Source: Albula goreensis (Eukaryota > Chordata > Actinopteri > Albuliformes > Albulidae). From it: DNA of 64,000 nucleotides. Shown here piece after piece: positions 1 through 12,700 of the stretch. The notes beneath the pieces are model-generated. The model worked only from the letters and a program-made list of their open reading frames with translations. It was not told the origin of the DNA and searched no databases. The DNA lies in NCBI GenBank assembly GCA_022829145.1, contig CM040762.1, positions 26,659,436 through 26,723,435 of the forward strand, given 5' to 3'. The stretch's first letter is position 1; each line of letters begins with the position of its first letter. The translations under genes and the position numbers were made by a program.

Positions 1-593
1 ACAAGTTTTCTCTCTGCCATTATGCAGCATTAACATGATAAATATAGAATAGGGAAATGAAAAAATTCCACCGTTTTAAGAATCATCATTATTGCTTTAA
101 ATATAAGAATTACCCTGTCAACTATTCACAGCTTTTTTTGACAATTTTAACAGAGGACCCAATTAACACAAATTACAGCTACCACTGTGGGGCCGTTGGG
201 TTATTCTGGGGGCATGGAGGGGTTTCTCTATTTTTGAGTGATGGTATATGATCCATTATGATACAGCTTACATTATTCTCTTTGAGGTCATAAAAACAAG
301 TCACACAATTGAAGAACGTCTTTATTTACTGAAATTAGTTTTGAAAAGGTAACAAGCCTGACCGCATAAATCTGAAGTTTTTCCAAACAAATAGAGGTGA
401 TGATGCCTCTTTTTAACTAAATTAATTTGCCTACACTCATCTTCTCCACTGACATTTTTCGTGTAGTAAAATGCCTGCACGAGAGAGTACAAATGGATGG
501 TGCCTGTTCACGCCAAAATTAACAATGATCCCATTTGGACTACGTGTTTTCAGCAGTAAAAGTACACACATGTAGAGTGCCCCTGTTTCTCAC
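1..593. other. Intronic, nothing recognised
   Basis: FBF1 intron left of exon 594-712. It is AT-rich, with no coding similarity or clear repeat seen. Confidence 0.5.
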
Positions 594-712
594 CTTCTCC
601 AGCTGTCTCTGCTGCTCAGACAGCTGGGCCTCCATCTTGGTGATCACCTCTTTCAGGCGGGAACGCTCCTCCCCCATGGCCCTCTGCTGCTGCTGCAGCT
701 GCTCCTGCAGTC
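594..712 (-). CDS. FBF1: FBF1 exon, coiled coil (GLQEQLQQQQRAMGEERSRL)
   Basis: It encodes GLQEQLQQQQRAMGEERSRL and KEVITKMEAQLSEQQRQLEK (visible residues 1015-1054), matching 'LQERLGQQQRDMEEERSRQQEVIGKMEARLNEQSRLLEQ' of FBF1. The acceptor is TCCCCCAG, the donor is GAGAAG|GTGAGA, and it leaves in phase 0. Roughly 300 more C-terminal residues expected from the family must lie left of the window. Confidence 0.93.
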
Positions 713-3700
713 CTGGGGGAGACCAGAGGGTCAGTACATTACCCTCCCCATCATCCAACACAGAGTAGCACTCTACCCCCACCCCCACCCTCCACAGAGC
801 AGTACATTATCCCCATCCCACACAGAGCAGCAGTTTACCCCCATCCCACGCAGAGCAGCAGTTTACCCCCCATCCCACGCAGAGCAGCACTTTACCCCCA
901 TCCCACGCAGAGCAGCACTTTACCCCCCATCCCACACAGAGCAGCAGTTTACCCCCCATCCCACGCAGAGCAGCACTTTACCCCCCCATCCCACACAGAG
1001 CAGCACTTTACCCAACATCCCACACAGAGCAGCAGTTTACCCCCCATCCCACGCAGAGCAGCACTTTACCCCCATCCCACACAGAGCAGCACTTTACCCA
1101 ACATCCCACACAGAGCAGCACTTTACCCAACATCCCACACAGGCACTTTACCCCCCATCCCACACAGAGCAGCACTTTACCCCCCATCCCACACAGAGCA
1201 GTGCTTTACCCCCACCCCCCTTCCACACAGAATAGCACTAGTAAAGTATAGTTTTAACTAATTTCTATATGGTGTGGTATTTTATGTATGGCACCATTAT
1301 TCAGTAATGAAATCAGCGCTGCTCTTTTATCTCCATGAAAGTAACCAACATCAAGTGAGTATTGAACAGAGTTAAGTAACAAAGGTCCAACCAAGTCCCA
1401 GATCTCTAAAAACTGTTGATTTTAATTCCTCCAAAGTGATTGGGGCATCCAACTGCTCAGCTTGTGCTGTTGAGAGAGATGGAAGGTCCAGGGGGTCCAT
1501 AAACACAGTCATGTCTTTGAGATCATCCTGTGCCTCTGACTTGTAAAGTTCAGAGTAAAAGTTACTAAGAACATTGTTAACAAGAGAGGGAAGAGTAAAG
1601 ACAATGCCAGATAAGTCCCTGACAGCTCTGAGGCAAGACGCGCTGTTTGAGTTGTAATGCAAGAAGTCGATTTGGTCTATCTGGTTGCTCATAATATAAC
1701 TGTTTAGTTCAAAGCAATAAAAACTTCGCCCTTACACTGGTTGCATCCTTATATTCCACCTTTAAGGAATGTAAGGTTTTAGCTCTAACAGTATCATACT
1801 GATGTCTGTATCTTCTGTGTTTCAATTTGTTGGATAGTTTTTTGAACTAATTTTCCCTTTCCGAGCTGAAGTTATTTTACAGGAATATGATATAGAGCTA
1901 CCTCTAATTGTACATTTTGTGGATTCACAAAGAATATAAGGATTTCCACCTGAGGACTTGTTTAACAAGATGAAATCATTCAAATCTTTTCTGATATGTT
2001 CTAAAATGTTTTCATACTGAAGGAGGAAAACACTGAAGCGCCATCATTTGAAATGAGCTGTGGTATTTAGATAAGGTGATTTTGACCTGATAGTTATCAG
2101 ATATAAGCATAGGTAGGATTTCGGTGACCAAAACAGATTTCAGCAAGGCAGCAGAAATAAGAATGTAATCATTTCTATAAAATGTTTTATGCCGTGGAGA
2201 AAAAAATATAGTAGCTTACATTTGGATTCCTAACAGGGCAACTAGTGGTGGTTCTAGCTTGTATGGTGTCCTGGGTGAACTCCCCCCTTCAGTGCCCCCC
2301 TACTTCGCTTTCAAAGGCTCTGAGCTGAGCATTCTCAGCTGATAGTGTACAGCATTTACAGCTTTGGTGGACACACCTACATGGCCTAAGTACACATTTT
2401 ACGGGCTGAAAAATACAAATTGTGATTGCCCTTCTAAATAAACTGTTTAGGTTTACTTACAAAGTTATGTACAGAACAGGTTGAGTATCCCTAATCCGAA
2501 AATCTGAAATTCGAGAAGCTCCAAAATCTGAACTTTTTTGGCGCCAACATGACGCAATACATGGAAAATTCCACACCTGGCCTATGAGACTGTCAGTAGC
2601 CTACATACAACTGAAAAAAATATCGTACCGTATAAATTCAAAAATTAAAGAAAAAATGTATGTAAATATAAAAATTACACTTGGTTGCCAGTGCTAACAG
2701 CTGCGTGTGTACGATAGTGACCATCACACCACATCCCAGCATTGTGCAGTACATCTTCTACATGCTACATGCATACATGTACGCACCGCATAATGTCCGT
2801 TCGGGCAATGTCTGACCTCATAAACACCCGTGGTCTCATAATAATAATATTAATATTCATTTTAATATTAACTGTAATAATAATAATAATAATAATAGTC
2901 GTGTCCACACAAATGTGGAAATTTGCCTTCAGCTTCACAGGTTGGTTAAACACATCACAGTTAATCACAATAAATACAACAATAAATAACACAACATGCA
3001 CAGTACAGACAACTGTAATGGACATGATTCCAGTGTAAATGGTGTTTACAGTTAGTTACTGCATTTAGTATGAAAGACGTTTTGTAAATGTTCTTGGTTG
3101 CTGTAGCGGCTCAATAGCGTCTTCCTGAGGGCAGTTTTATGAATTCTTTAAGAAGGGGGTGAACAGGATCAGACACAATTTGTCCTTAGCCCTCAGGTGC
3201 CTATACTGTGTACGCTACACACAATAACACTTTCAAGTTCAAACAATAAGGTCATAATAGAGTTCAGAAATCCTGATCGGAGAATGGGACGTAGCCGGCG
3301 TAACCTATTTAACCAATATATTACCTTCCCAGATACATTAGCTGAAATACAGTACTGTATGTGTACAGTATCTTGGCTATTTAGCAATACAGGTACACTA
3401 CAGTATCCCATATAGCTTTTACAATACGTAGGCCTACTACATAACTCTGTATAATACAGAGTTTGCACAATGTCCAAATCACATAACATCCTATTTCACA
3501 GAATGTATCACGGACGTTAAGAGACGCATATCTGTACTTATAGAGGCCATGCTGACATACGTCCAACCTACGTCTATTTCGAGATACAACCAGCCAGACA
3601 GAACTGAACTCGGACGTATGTCATGGAATGGCTGTATATGTAAATATTCCAAACACTTCTGGTCCCAGGCATTTCAGATAAGGGACTGTATTCATTTTTG

Positions 3701-6700
3701 AATCTGAAAGATTCTTTGTTCGGGTATGTTTTATTAAATTTATTACAATAAAACATTCAGCAACAACTATGTACATGAATACATGTTGCAAGTTATCCAT
3801 AGGGTTTCTTGGATGTTCAGTACACATTTCAACCCAATCCAGTGAAAAATAAGCAATTTGTGAGGCTTAGAATATACATACAAAGAATCGCAGAAATGCA
3901 CCGAGGGCAAAACTTCAAAAAAAGAGTAGAGCTATAGGATTTTGCAAGGTCCCATGAATTTAATGGAAGTTTTTACATACATTTTTTCGAGAAAATCCAT
4001 GACATGAACTGGGGGTCCTAGGTGAGTTGGCATGGAATGACCCTATTGTGTCATTTATTTAAGACAATAATGGGTGTAATTCATACTCGCAACAAATCGC
4101 GAGTGTGGTCAGGTTTGGGAGATGGTGTGCCTGTTGAGTAGGGGTATTACAATAGTGATTATTAGAAATGTTACGTAGCTATGTAAGACATACATACACA
4201 GAAACAGAGTTTGACACGCATCCGTGTTAGTTTTTATGATGTCAAACCGGTGAGAATTACTTTCACAGCATTGAGAAGACAAAAAGGAAAAAAATGCTTG
4301 CTTGGCTAGTATTAAGATTTTTTGATGATGTGTTGCTGTACAGCTTCAACCTAAGCTGTAAACCTATATAGTAACTGTGGAAATGCATAAGGAAACAAAA
4401 ATGGACTGGCGTCATACTACATACTTTCTTGAAACAATAAGGTGCTGGATCTAAAACCAATAAATCACCATTGAAAAGGCTGGATAACATTTGCAGTAAA
4501 ATGTTTAAATGGACTCTCAGGCAAACACACAAACAAACAGCACGGGTGCATTTCAGCGCTGAGGAAGGTTTTGTGCAAAAACGCGTCCATGCAGTTTGTT
4601 TGTGAGTCTGTTAAAACAATTTTTATGCAACTGCTGTCCAACTTTAATCCAAGGGAAAACCCCTTTTTTACATCCCAGGCTAAAAGACAGTCAATAATAA
4701 CCTTACAACAAACAATCACCTACATCAATTCATCTTAATTCCCTAACAGCATACATTACTGCAAATAGGCTGTCTCGCTATACTGTAGCATGCTAGACTG
4801 CACTTCTGTAAGTGTTTTTATTGTAATCATATTCACATAGACATTACTCAAAATATAGCAATTTCATGATGTAGACCAGCCTTCCTCAAACTTCTTTGTC
4901 CTGGGGCCCAGCGGTTACAAGGCCCCATACAGCCTTGTAACCGCATGGTTTCATAGCCTCTTTGCTTAGCATGGTTTGGCAAATGACAAAGACTGGCTTT
5001 GGGGGGAAGCTATTGCTGGAAATGAAACAAAAAGTAATGTATGATGAGCTGTAATTATTTGTACATAGGTGATGGTTTTCCCCTCTGGTTCCTGGTTTAA
5101 ATTAGCATCGTTAGATGATGTTTGTTTCCTTAAAACGGAATCTAGACTTGCTTGCTTGGAAAATACAATGACTTAACGACAGCTCAAGTGGGCAATTGAG
5201 TTCTAAAATGACTGAGGAAACAAAAGGTGCAAGTTCTCGCAGGCGGGAACGCTTAACATTATAGAATCTTGAATAAAATGTTACTATTTTCGAAGCAAGA
5301 AGTTCAGAAGCAGGTCAAGGGGGCGGTGACCTAGTGAGTGATAGAAGCACCGAGCATAATTTGACTAGCGCAGCTGCAGGGATCTGTGGACCGGCATAGA
5401 CCGGCTCTGGTCCAAAGCCCATAGTTTGAGAAACGGTGATGAAGACTATATCGAAACAGTGCATTTTATATTGCTTGTGAATTTCATAGGCAAGCAAAAA
5501 AACTTGGCATTAATCTTTGCTGCCGAAAAGTTTGTAAGATAATGAACTGCATGCCTAGCCAGAAAAAAAGTCTTACCCATTCCTTGGATTCAAGCCAAGA
5601 CAGCCCTACAAAACCACAGTCATATCTGATTTCTCTAATGATGAGCCAACGTTAACAAACGAAACTGACCTACATTAAATGCCAAAACACTATAAGAGCA
5701 AAGAATAATTGCAAAATAAAGTCCCAGACTATTCACAGAATATTGTAACATTGGTAACATCATTAGGCCATTAGCCAGCAAACTTGCTGTTGTTAGCTAA
5801 TCTACATTAACACTGATAGTTTTACATATGAACGTTACGGCTGATCTATTAATTGTCCTTAATGAAATGCTGGACCTCCTCAGGGTAGGAGAAGATGCGC
5901 ATGTCGCATGACGAATAACAAATTCTCTCAGCTGTTGCACACTCGATGGGCCCTTTCAAATTCAATGTTCCCCTCGCTCAGCCAGGGATAGAAACCAAAT
6001 CGGGAGATGACGTTACAAAAATGATAAAGGATATTGCAGAAGTATCTCCTCTGATCTGTAGCCTGTCCTCACGCTGAGCAATTTGGATTACGTCGGTAAG
6101 TTTGTTAAGTGATGTGAGCAAGTTGTGCGTTGTGGAGACTTCCATCTCTACCTTGCTAAGTTTCTTTTGAAAAGTGTCCATATCGCTCTGTATTGCTTTC
6201 AAATCCAAAGCAAAGTTCATGTAAGGATCCCCTCATGTCATATATTTATTGTAAATAGTGATATACAAATAAAATTGAATTTAACTGAATCAAATGAAAT
6301 TTGGATGGAAGTTAGCTCAGAGTGTACTTTGAATAACCACTTCTAGGCTTTCTTCTTTGCAGATTTAGATTGTGGAGGCACATAACCACTGCTGTACTCT
6401 TGTCCGCTGACTCCATTATGATTGTAAATAAACACAACTGTCACAAAAGTGTACTGTTGGCCCAGTTTAAGTTTAACGTTAAGCAGCCATCTTAGCTTGA
6501 GTCCAACCTGAAGTCCTGTGCAATTAACTTCTGAAGAATATTAAATATTTGTAGCTGTGGATAAGGTTCCCCTAACCCCACAAAACGCATATACACAAGT
6601 CACAGATGCGTGGTCGGTGAAGTGGTGTACATTTATATAACCATTTATGAGTGAATTCCGTGGTTGGAGAACCTGCGGTTAGCAAGGGATTACTGAATTT

Positions 6701-9700
6701 CTTTTTGTGTAGATACTACTATTTCCTGTAAAGAATTTGTTGTTTATCTAAACAACAAAGTATAGGTAACAAAAAAACTGAAAAATATTTAAATAAAAAG
6801 AAGCTAATTTTCTTTAAAGGGGACAATCAGGTGAAGAAAGCAACATCTAAAGAGGTCAGCAATGAAATTATGAGAGCAAAAAAAATGCACAGGAATAACA
6901 CAGAAGTACAGCATAATAGTGGTGACCTTCAGGCAGCTTGGCAAGGAATAAAGTATATGTCCTCTCTAAATCAAAAAAATAGACAACACTAGAAAACCAA
7001 ACTGAAATCAAACTGAAAAGGGTCAACAACCATGACTTGCTTAAGGTTTTTAATGTATTTCATTCTCATTTTGAGAGGCATGATTTTTCAGATAAAATTA
7101 CTTTGTTAAGGCAATCACTGTCCTCGGGTGATGACAATACAATAACAGAGAATTGTGTAATGAGGTTGTTTAAGGGCTTGAATGTAAGGAAGTCCCCCGG
7201 TCCTGACAGCATTTGTGGCTTTACTTTGCATCACTGTCTTGGACAGCTTGGTATTGTCTTTTGACATATTTCTAAAATTTCAGTCAATTCAAGTCAAGTT
7301 CCCTCAATTTGGAAATCTTAATTAATTAAAAACTTGATTTTCATTGCTAATGAGGGAAAGCTTGACCCTTTGCAATTAACTTATATATGAATTACTGTCT
7401 ATTAATTGAAAGACTGTTTTCTGACTTGAAGTTACCAGAGTTTTTGGCTGGCAGCAGACAGCCACTGTGAATGGCTGTCTTTCGGACTCTATTGTTATGG
7501 ACACAGGTTCACCCCTAGGGTTTTATCTCCCTTACCCTATATCATGTACACTGACAGCTGCAGAAGCTGCAAGGAAGGCAGTTATCAAGGCAGTTGTGAA
7601 GTTATCAGAAGATACAGCTCTACTGTCTCTCTTTTAGTCCAGAACAAGATCATGGTCAGGCTCTCCTCCTGCTTTTATAAATTGGTGCAACAACAACTTT
7701 TTACAGCTAAATATGTCTAAACCCAAGGAACTGATAATTGATTGTAGACTAGGTAAAGATGCCGTGATAAGCCAGTTTCTCATATGAACTCTGGACAATG
7801 CACGGAGAATCAGGTCCGGACATTGTCCGGAGTTGCCCTTTCACACATGTAGCATACAACAGGAGATTGTCCGTGTCAGACGTGTTCTCACCTACTGGAA
7901 ATACTCTGTTTGGTTTAACCGTAGGGTGGTGCCTGAGTAGAGCGTGCAGGAGGCAAGACATGACACAAAAAGTACGTTGTGGATATTGGTGTTTTGTTTA
8001 CAGCACATCAAACATGCTGGATTAGGCTACCAACTCATCCGTAATGATGACTGTTTTTGCGTTGATATCAGTACTAACATGCATTTGGACGTATCCACAA
8101 TATGAATGAAAGAGTGGAAAGCAATATGCAGAAAAGAGTACTAAGCAGCTACCCTCAGATGTTTGTATTCTTCTGATTTCGCGCCAGGCTCATTGTAGAA
8201 ACGTCATTAACATGCCCACTTGCTCGCTGTGAATTCTCTGGACAATGACCTGCTCTATTCACACATGGGCACAGTCAGACATTACACGGACTTTGTACTA
8301 GGGAGATGGCAGGATAAAGTCTGTCTGATTCAGGCTTTTGCGTTCTCACATACAGCTCCACCGGGTAATGTCTAAATAAGTTTGGGGTTGCAGTGCATGT
8401 GTGAAAAAGGATATAGAAAGTTACATACATGGTGAGAGGGTTAAAATGGTTGACTCTTATAAATATTTTGGTACAGTATTTGACAGTCAACTTAAGTGGG
8501 ACATAAATACTGAAATGACTGTCAAACAGTGCCAGCAGAGGGTACATCTCCTTCGGAAGTTGAACTCCTTCTCCATTAGTACTGTGATTCGGAGTCATTT
8601 TTATCAATCTTTTATTTGACTTTTTCTGTTGGTTCCATACCTTGTCCATGAAGGATAGAAATAGCTTGAATAATATTGTGAAAATTGCCCTTTTAGGGAT
8701 TATATATTAAAGTTGTATTGAATTGATTTGTATATCTTAACTGCTCATTTCTCTGAATGGCTACAACAGTATCTCTGAGCCACTCATTTCTCTGAATAAC
8801 TGCAGTAATACCACTTGGCTGTTTTTTTTTTCTGAGTGACCACAGCGGCACCTGTGAGCTGCTTGTTTCTCTGAATGACGACAGTAGAACCTCTGAGCTG
8901 CTCATTTCTCTCATGGATAACAGTAGTACCTCTAAGCTGCTCATTTCTCTGCCGTGCCTCCTGTTCCAGATTTTGAGTGGCTTGTTCCTGGGAGCTCTCC
9001 ATGCGGGATGACAGGTCACCCAGTCTGCGTGAGATATGGTCCATCTGTTCCATCACCACACTTACAGACCTGTGGAAAAACAGAAATTTAAGGGCAGCTC
9101 TATTCTTGTGTGTAGTGTGTGTGTGTGTGTGGCTTAGTACCTGGTCTGTGCCGTAGCACTGGTCACAGCATCGATCTCTTCATCCTTAAGCCTCTTCAGC
9201 CTCTGCACCTGCTCATCATGATCCCTCTTCATCTCTAAAACAGACTTCCTGTGGGGAAGAATGTAGATTTCCATCTCTCAAGTTCATCAACACTAGGATG
9301 TGTGTAAGCCTGCTTTCTGTAAGCACGCATGTGAGTGAGTCTGTGATAGAGTCACTGTGTACTTTCAGTGAGTCTGTGAGAGAGTCACTGCATTCTTTAA
9401 GTGAGTCTATGAGTGAGTCATTGTGCTCTTTAAGTGAGTCTGTGAGTGAACCACTGTGCCCTTTAAGTGAACCAGTGTGCTCTTTAAGTGAGTCTGTGAG
9501 TGAGTCACTGTGCTTTTTAAGTGAGTGTGTGAGTGAGTCACTGTGCTTTTTAACCCCTTGGGAGCTTTGCTTCGAAAAGATGTATTGATCTTTCTTTTAC
9601 AATTAACTTTGTAAGGTTTTATCATACAAATGCAGCAAAAACATTGACAGACACCTTTGATTCCCAGCCTTCTTATGTTGCCAGTGGTAAATTATAAATG

Positions 9701-12700
9701 GAGAGGTAAATTAAATGGACAATTTAGCAAAAAAAAAAACAAGCACAAGAATGCCCGCCCATTCAGTAGAAACTCCATTAATATGATAACTACGTGATAA
9801 TCGGTCTCACTGTTTGGGAAGGGGCGATGCCATGTGTGAGATGTGCCATGTGTACTGTAGGGACTACAGAACTACATTTCCCATAATTCCACAGCTAAAC
9901 TCCAAAGACAACTAACTCACAGCATAACTACATTAAAAGCAATAAAATATAGGTAATAAAAAGGACCAGCACCCCAGGAGCTCTCTCTTTCCTCTCTCTG
10001 TGCTGCCTCACGTGCTGGGCCAAGCAGGAAAGTCTTTTTCTCTCTCGACCCTCTATTGCAAGAAGCACGCAGGTTCTCTCTCTCTTCTCTGGGCCTGACG
10101 TGCAAACTGCATGCCAAAGAACTCTCTCCTTCGTCTGCCTTGCGTGCAAGAAGTCTCTCACTTAACTAGGCCCGCTCAACGCAGCCTAAAAGGTAGCTTC
10201 AAACCCCGGTGGTTAGCTACAGGGAGCAGAGACGTGCAGTCATGAGGCCATGAGACAAGTGGAACTCTGCCGCTGAGAGCGACGCACACAAAACCCTGGA
10301 ATCCTGTAAGACCTGTAAGTCTCCAGAGGCCAGCATGCTGCAAGGAGGATCCCACTACGTGCATGAAACGACGGCATCAGACCCCAGAGAAAATGAACGA
10401 GCAACCAACTGGGAAACCAGAGACCAACTGGAACAAAAGTAACACACTGGACCAATCTAAATAATGGAGAAAAACCAAAGATTAAGGCTGTAACACTGGG
10501 TACAGATAGATAACATAGCTTAGGTACATATTGTTATATTCATAACTAAGTGTACAGTATTGTTCATATCTGTAATCATTGTGTTTGATCATTGTTTAGT
10601 TGGCTCTTAGCCAAGCGCCATGCAGCAATAGTAGGCAAACATCTCACTCAAACTAGGTTTTGCATGTGATCTATTTTGCTGCTAACATACAATAACCCAG
10701 CATTAGTGGTCAACACGATTGTATCCATTTTTAGTACACTGCACGCGCCATTTTCCAGGAATGCTTAGCTTCAGCTAAGTTTAAAACTCCCACCATCTCT
10801 TTTCCTTTGCTCTCCATTAACACGTGTGCATCGCGAAGGCTGTGTGACCACCACACATAGGAGAACGCTTCTACCCCCATACACGCTAACGCACATTGCA
10901 CATACACACTGACCTATATGCACATACCCACACATTTACACACACCGTTTATTTACATTGCAATAAATCATACTTTGCCATTTACTACATGTGTTCAATA
11001 AACTTTATTATATTCTTTTTTATTTATGGTTAAGTGTTTATTAATATTGCATATATATTGAATATTTGCCAACCTCTGTAGCTCCGAAGAACTCCAAATG
11101 CCTTCACGTTTTGTCCAATCATTAACGTAATTAATTCGGTAATAACTGAATGTGTAATGTTGTGATTTGATTACGATTAGTCATATATATATTGTACTTT
11201 TAATTATAATTATTAATTTAATTATTAGTTGAATTTGCATATTTATAGCTATATTTATGAGACTGATATATTCCATGAGACTGAAATATGAGACTGATTT
11301 CTTTTAATTACCATTATTAGTGGAATATGTTATAGACTTTTCTCCACGTCAGTGACACCCTATGTTGTGAGGTATAGTAAACAAATTCCTTACACTTTTG
11401 GTGCCCTGTTGTGAGGTCTACAAATACAGTACCCACTGTAAACACAATAAAATGTCAAACACTTTGACGCATCCTTCAAATGCTCCTGACTGAGGTACAA
11501 CCTTTGTTTTAGAAAATGGCATGACTGATTGCACAGGAAGCATTTCATAAATTAGGTAGAGCAATGATGAAGACGATAACAACTCATCAGGTCCCGATAA
11601 TTGTGTATAGTTCCATTACCGTACTTTACCATTATGTAGAAGTATAATTTGTGGGATCAGGCCTACCTTTGAACTAATATAGCACAGGCAGATACACTCA
11701 TACTGATGCATGTTGTGATCCTAGTAAAATATAATCATAGATATAGTAACGCTTACATAACCTGGATGCAGTAATTTGATAGACTCGCTAAGGGTCAGTC
11801 TACTTAGGGTGTAATTCACTGCCAGATATATTTTTTAATAAAATGGCAGACTGGTGTTAAATAAAAATAGATAAAAATAGAAAAGATAAAAGATAAAGTG
11901 CAAAAGCTGAGTATTTTATTCTCTATTTGTATGTCTTATAAACCTCCATATATGTGTATGAGTATGTGAATTGTTTACTCATAGTTTTCCTTCATTTTCA
12001 TTTCATTCATTCATTTTAGGGGGCAGCCTATAATGAATGAATGTACAGTCTAGTGACAAGTACATGACTGGAACCCTTGAGGTTGGTGGTTAAGCCCCAG
12101 TCTAGCCACAGCAAAAACACCACTGTTGTTGGGGTCTTGAGCAAGGCCCTTAACCCCACATTGCTCCCAGGGGGGATTGGCCCTTGGTTAGCATAATCAA
12201 CTGTAAGTCAATCTGGATAAAAGCGTCAGCTACATGACTAATGTAAAGTCATTATTGTTAGGCTGTCTGCTTTGTATGTCTTATGAACAAGCTAATTTAC
12301 CCTGCCTATATGAATATGGCTGTGTGAATAGATTATTGACAGTTTTCAGTGCTGTTAGGTTGTCTGTTTTGCTGTGTAAAGTTGTTGGCTAAGGTGGTAA
12401 GTGATGAACTGTTATCTGAGCTCAGGTGTGAATGTTTTGCTGCCTCATAAATATTCAATACAGAGAGGCCTTAAATTGAAGGATAACAGTGACAAGTGTA
12501 GGTTTTTAGCCATTTAGTTTTATGTCTTCAGATTTTCTCAAATATTTTGGTATCCTTACACACCCAATACCTTAAGGTACAAATTTCAGTGATGAAAAAA
12601 GTTTGATACTATAGGTTAGTGTTTGTTTTCACAACATTTCTGCACATTATCAAAACTAATGTTTACAGTTTGTGTATTTTTAGAGTAATTTTCAAACTGC

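Noticed and set aside
790..1245. CRISPR-like array of regular ~30-bp repeats
   Set aside because: Repeats are head to tail without unique spacers, in a eukaryotic intron; it is a minisatellite.
9298..9588. Plus-strand SESVSESLCSL repeat frame
   Set aside because: It is a translation of a 33-bp intronic minisatellite with no splice or start context.
12059..12110. Functional tRNA gene
   Set aside because: The A/B-box-like bases belong to the degenerate head of a SINE; no cloverleaf can be closed.
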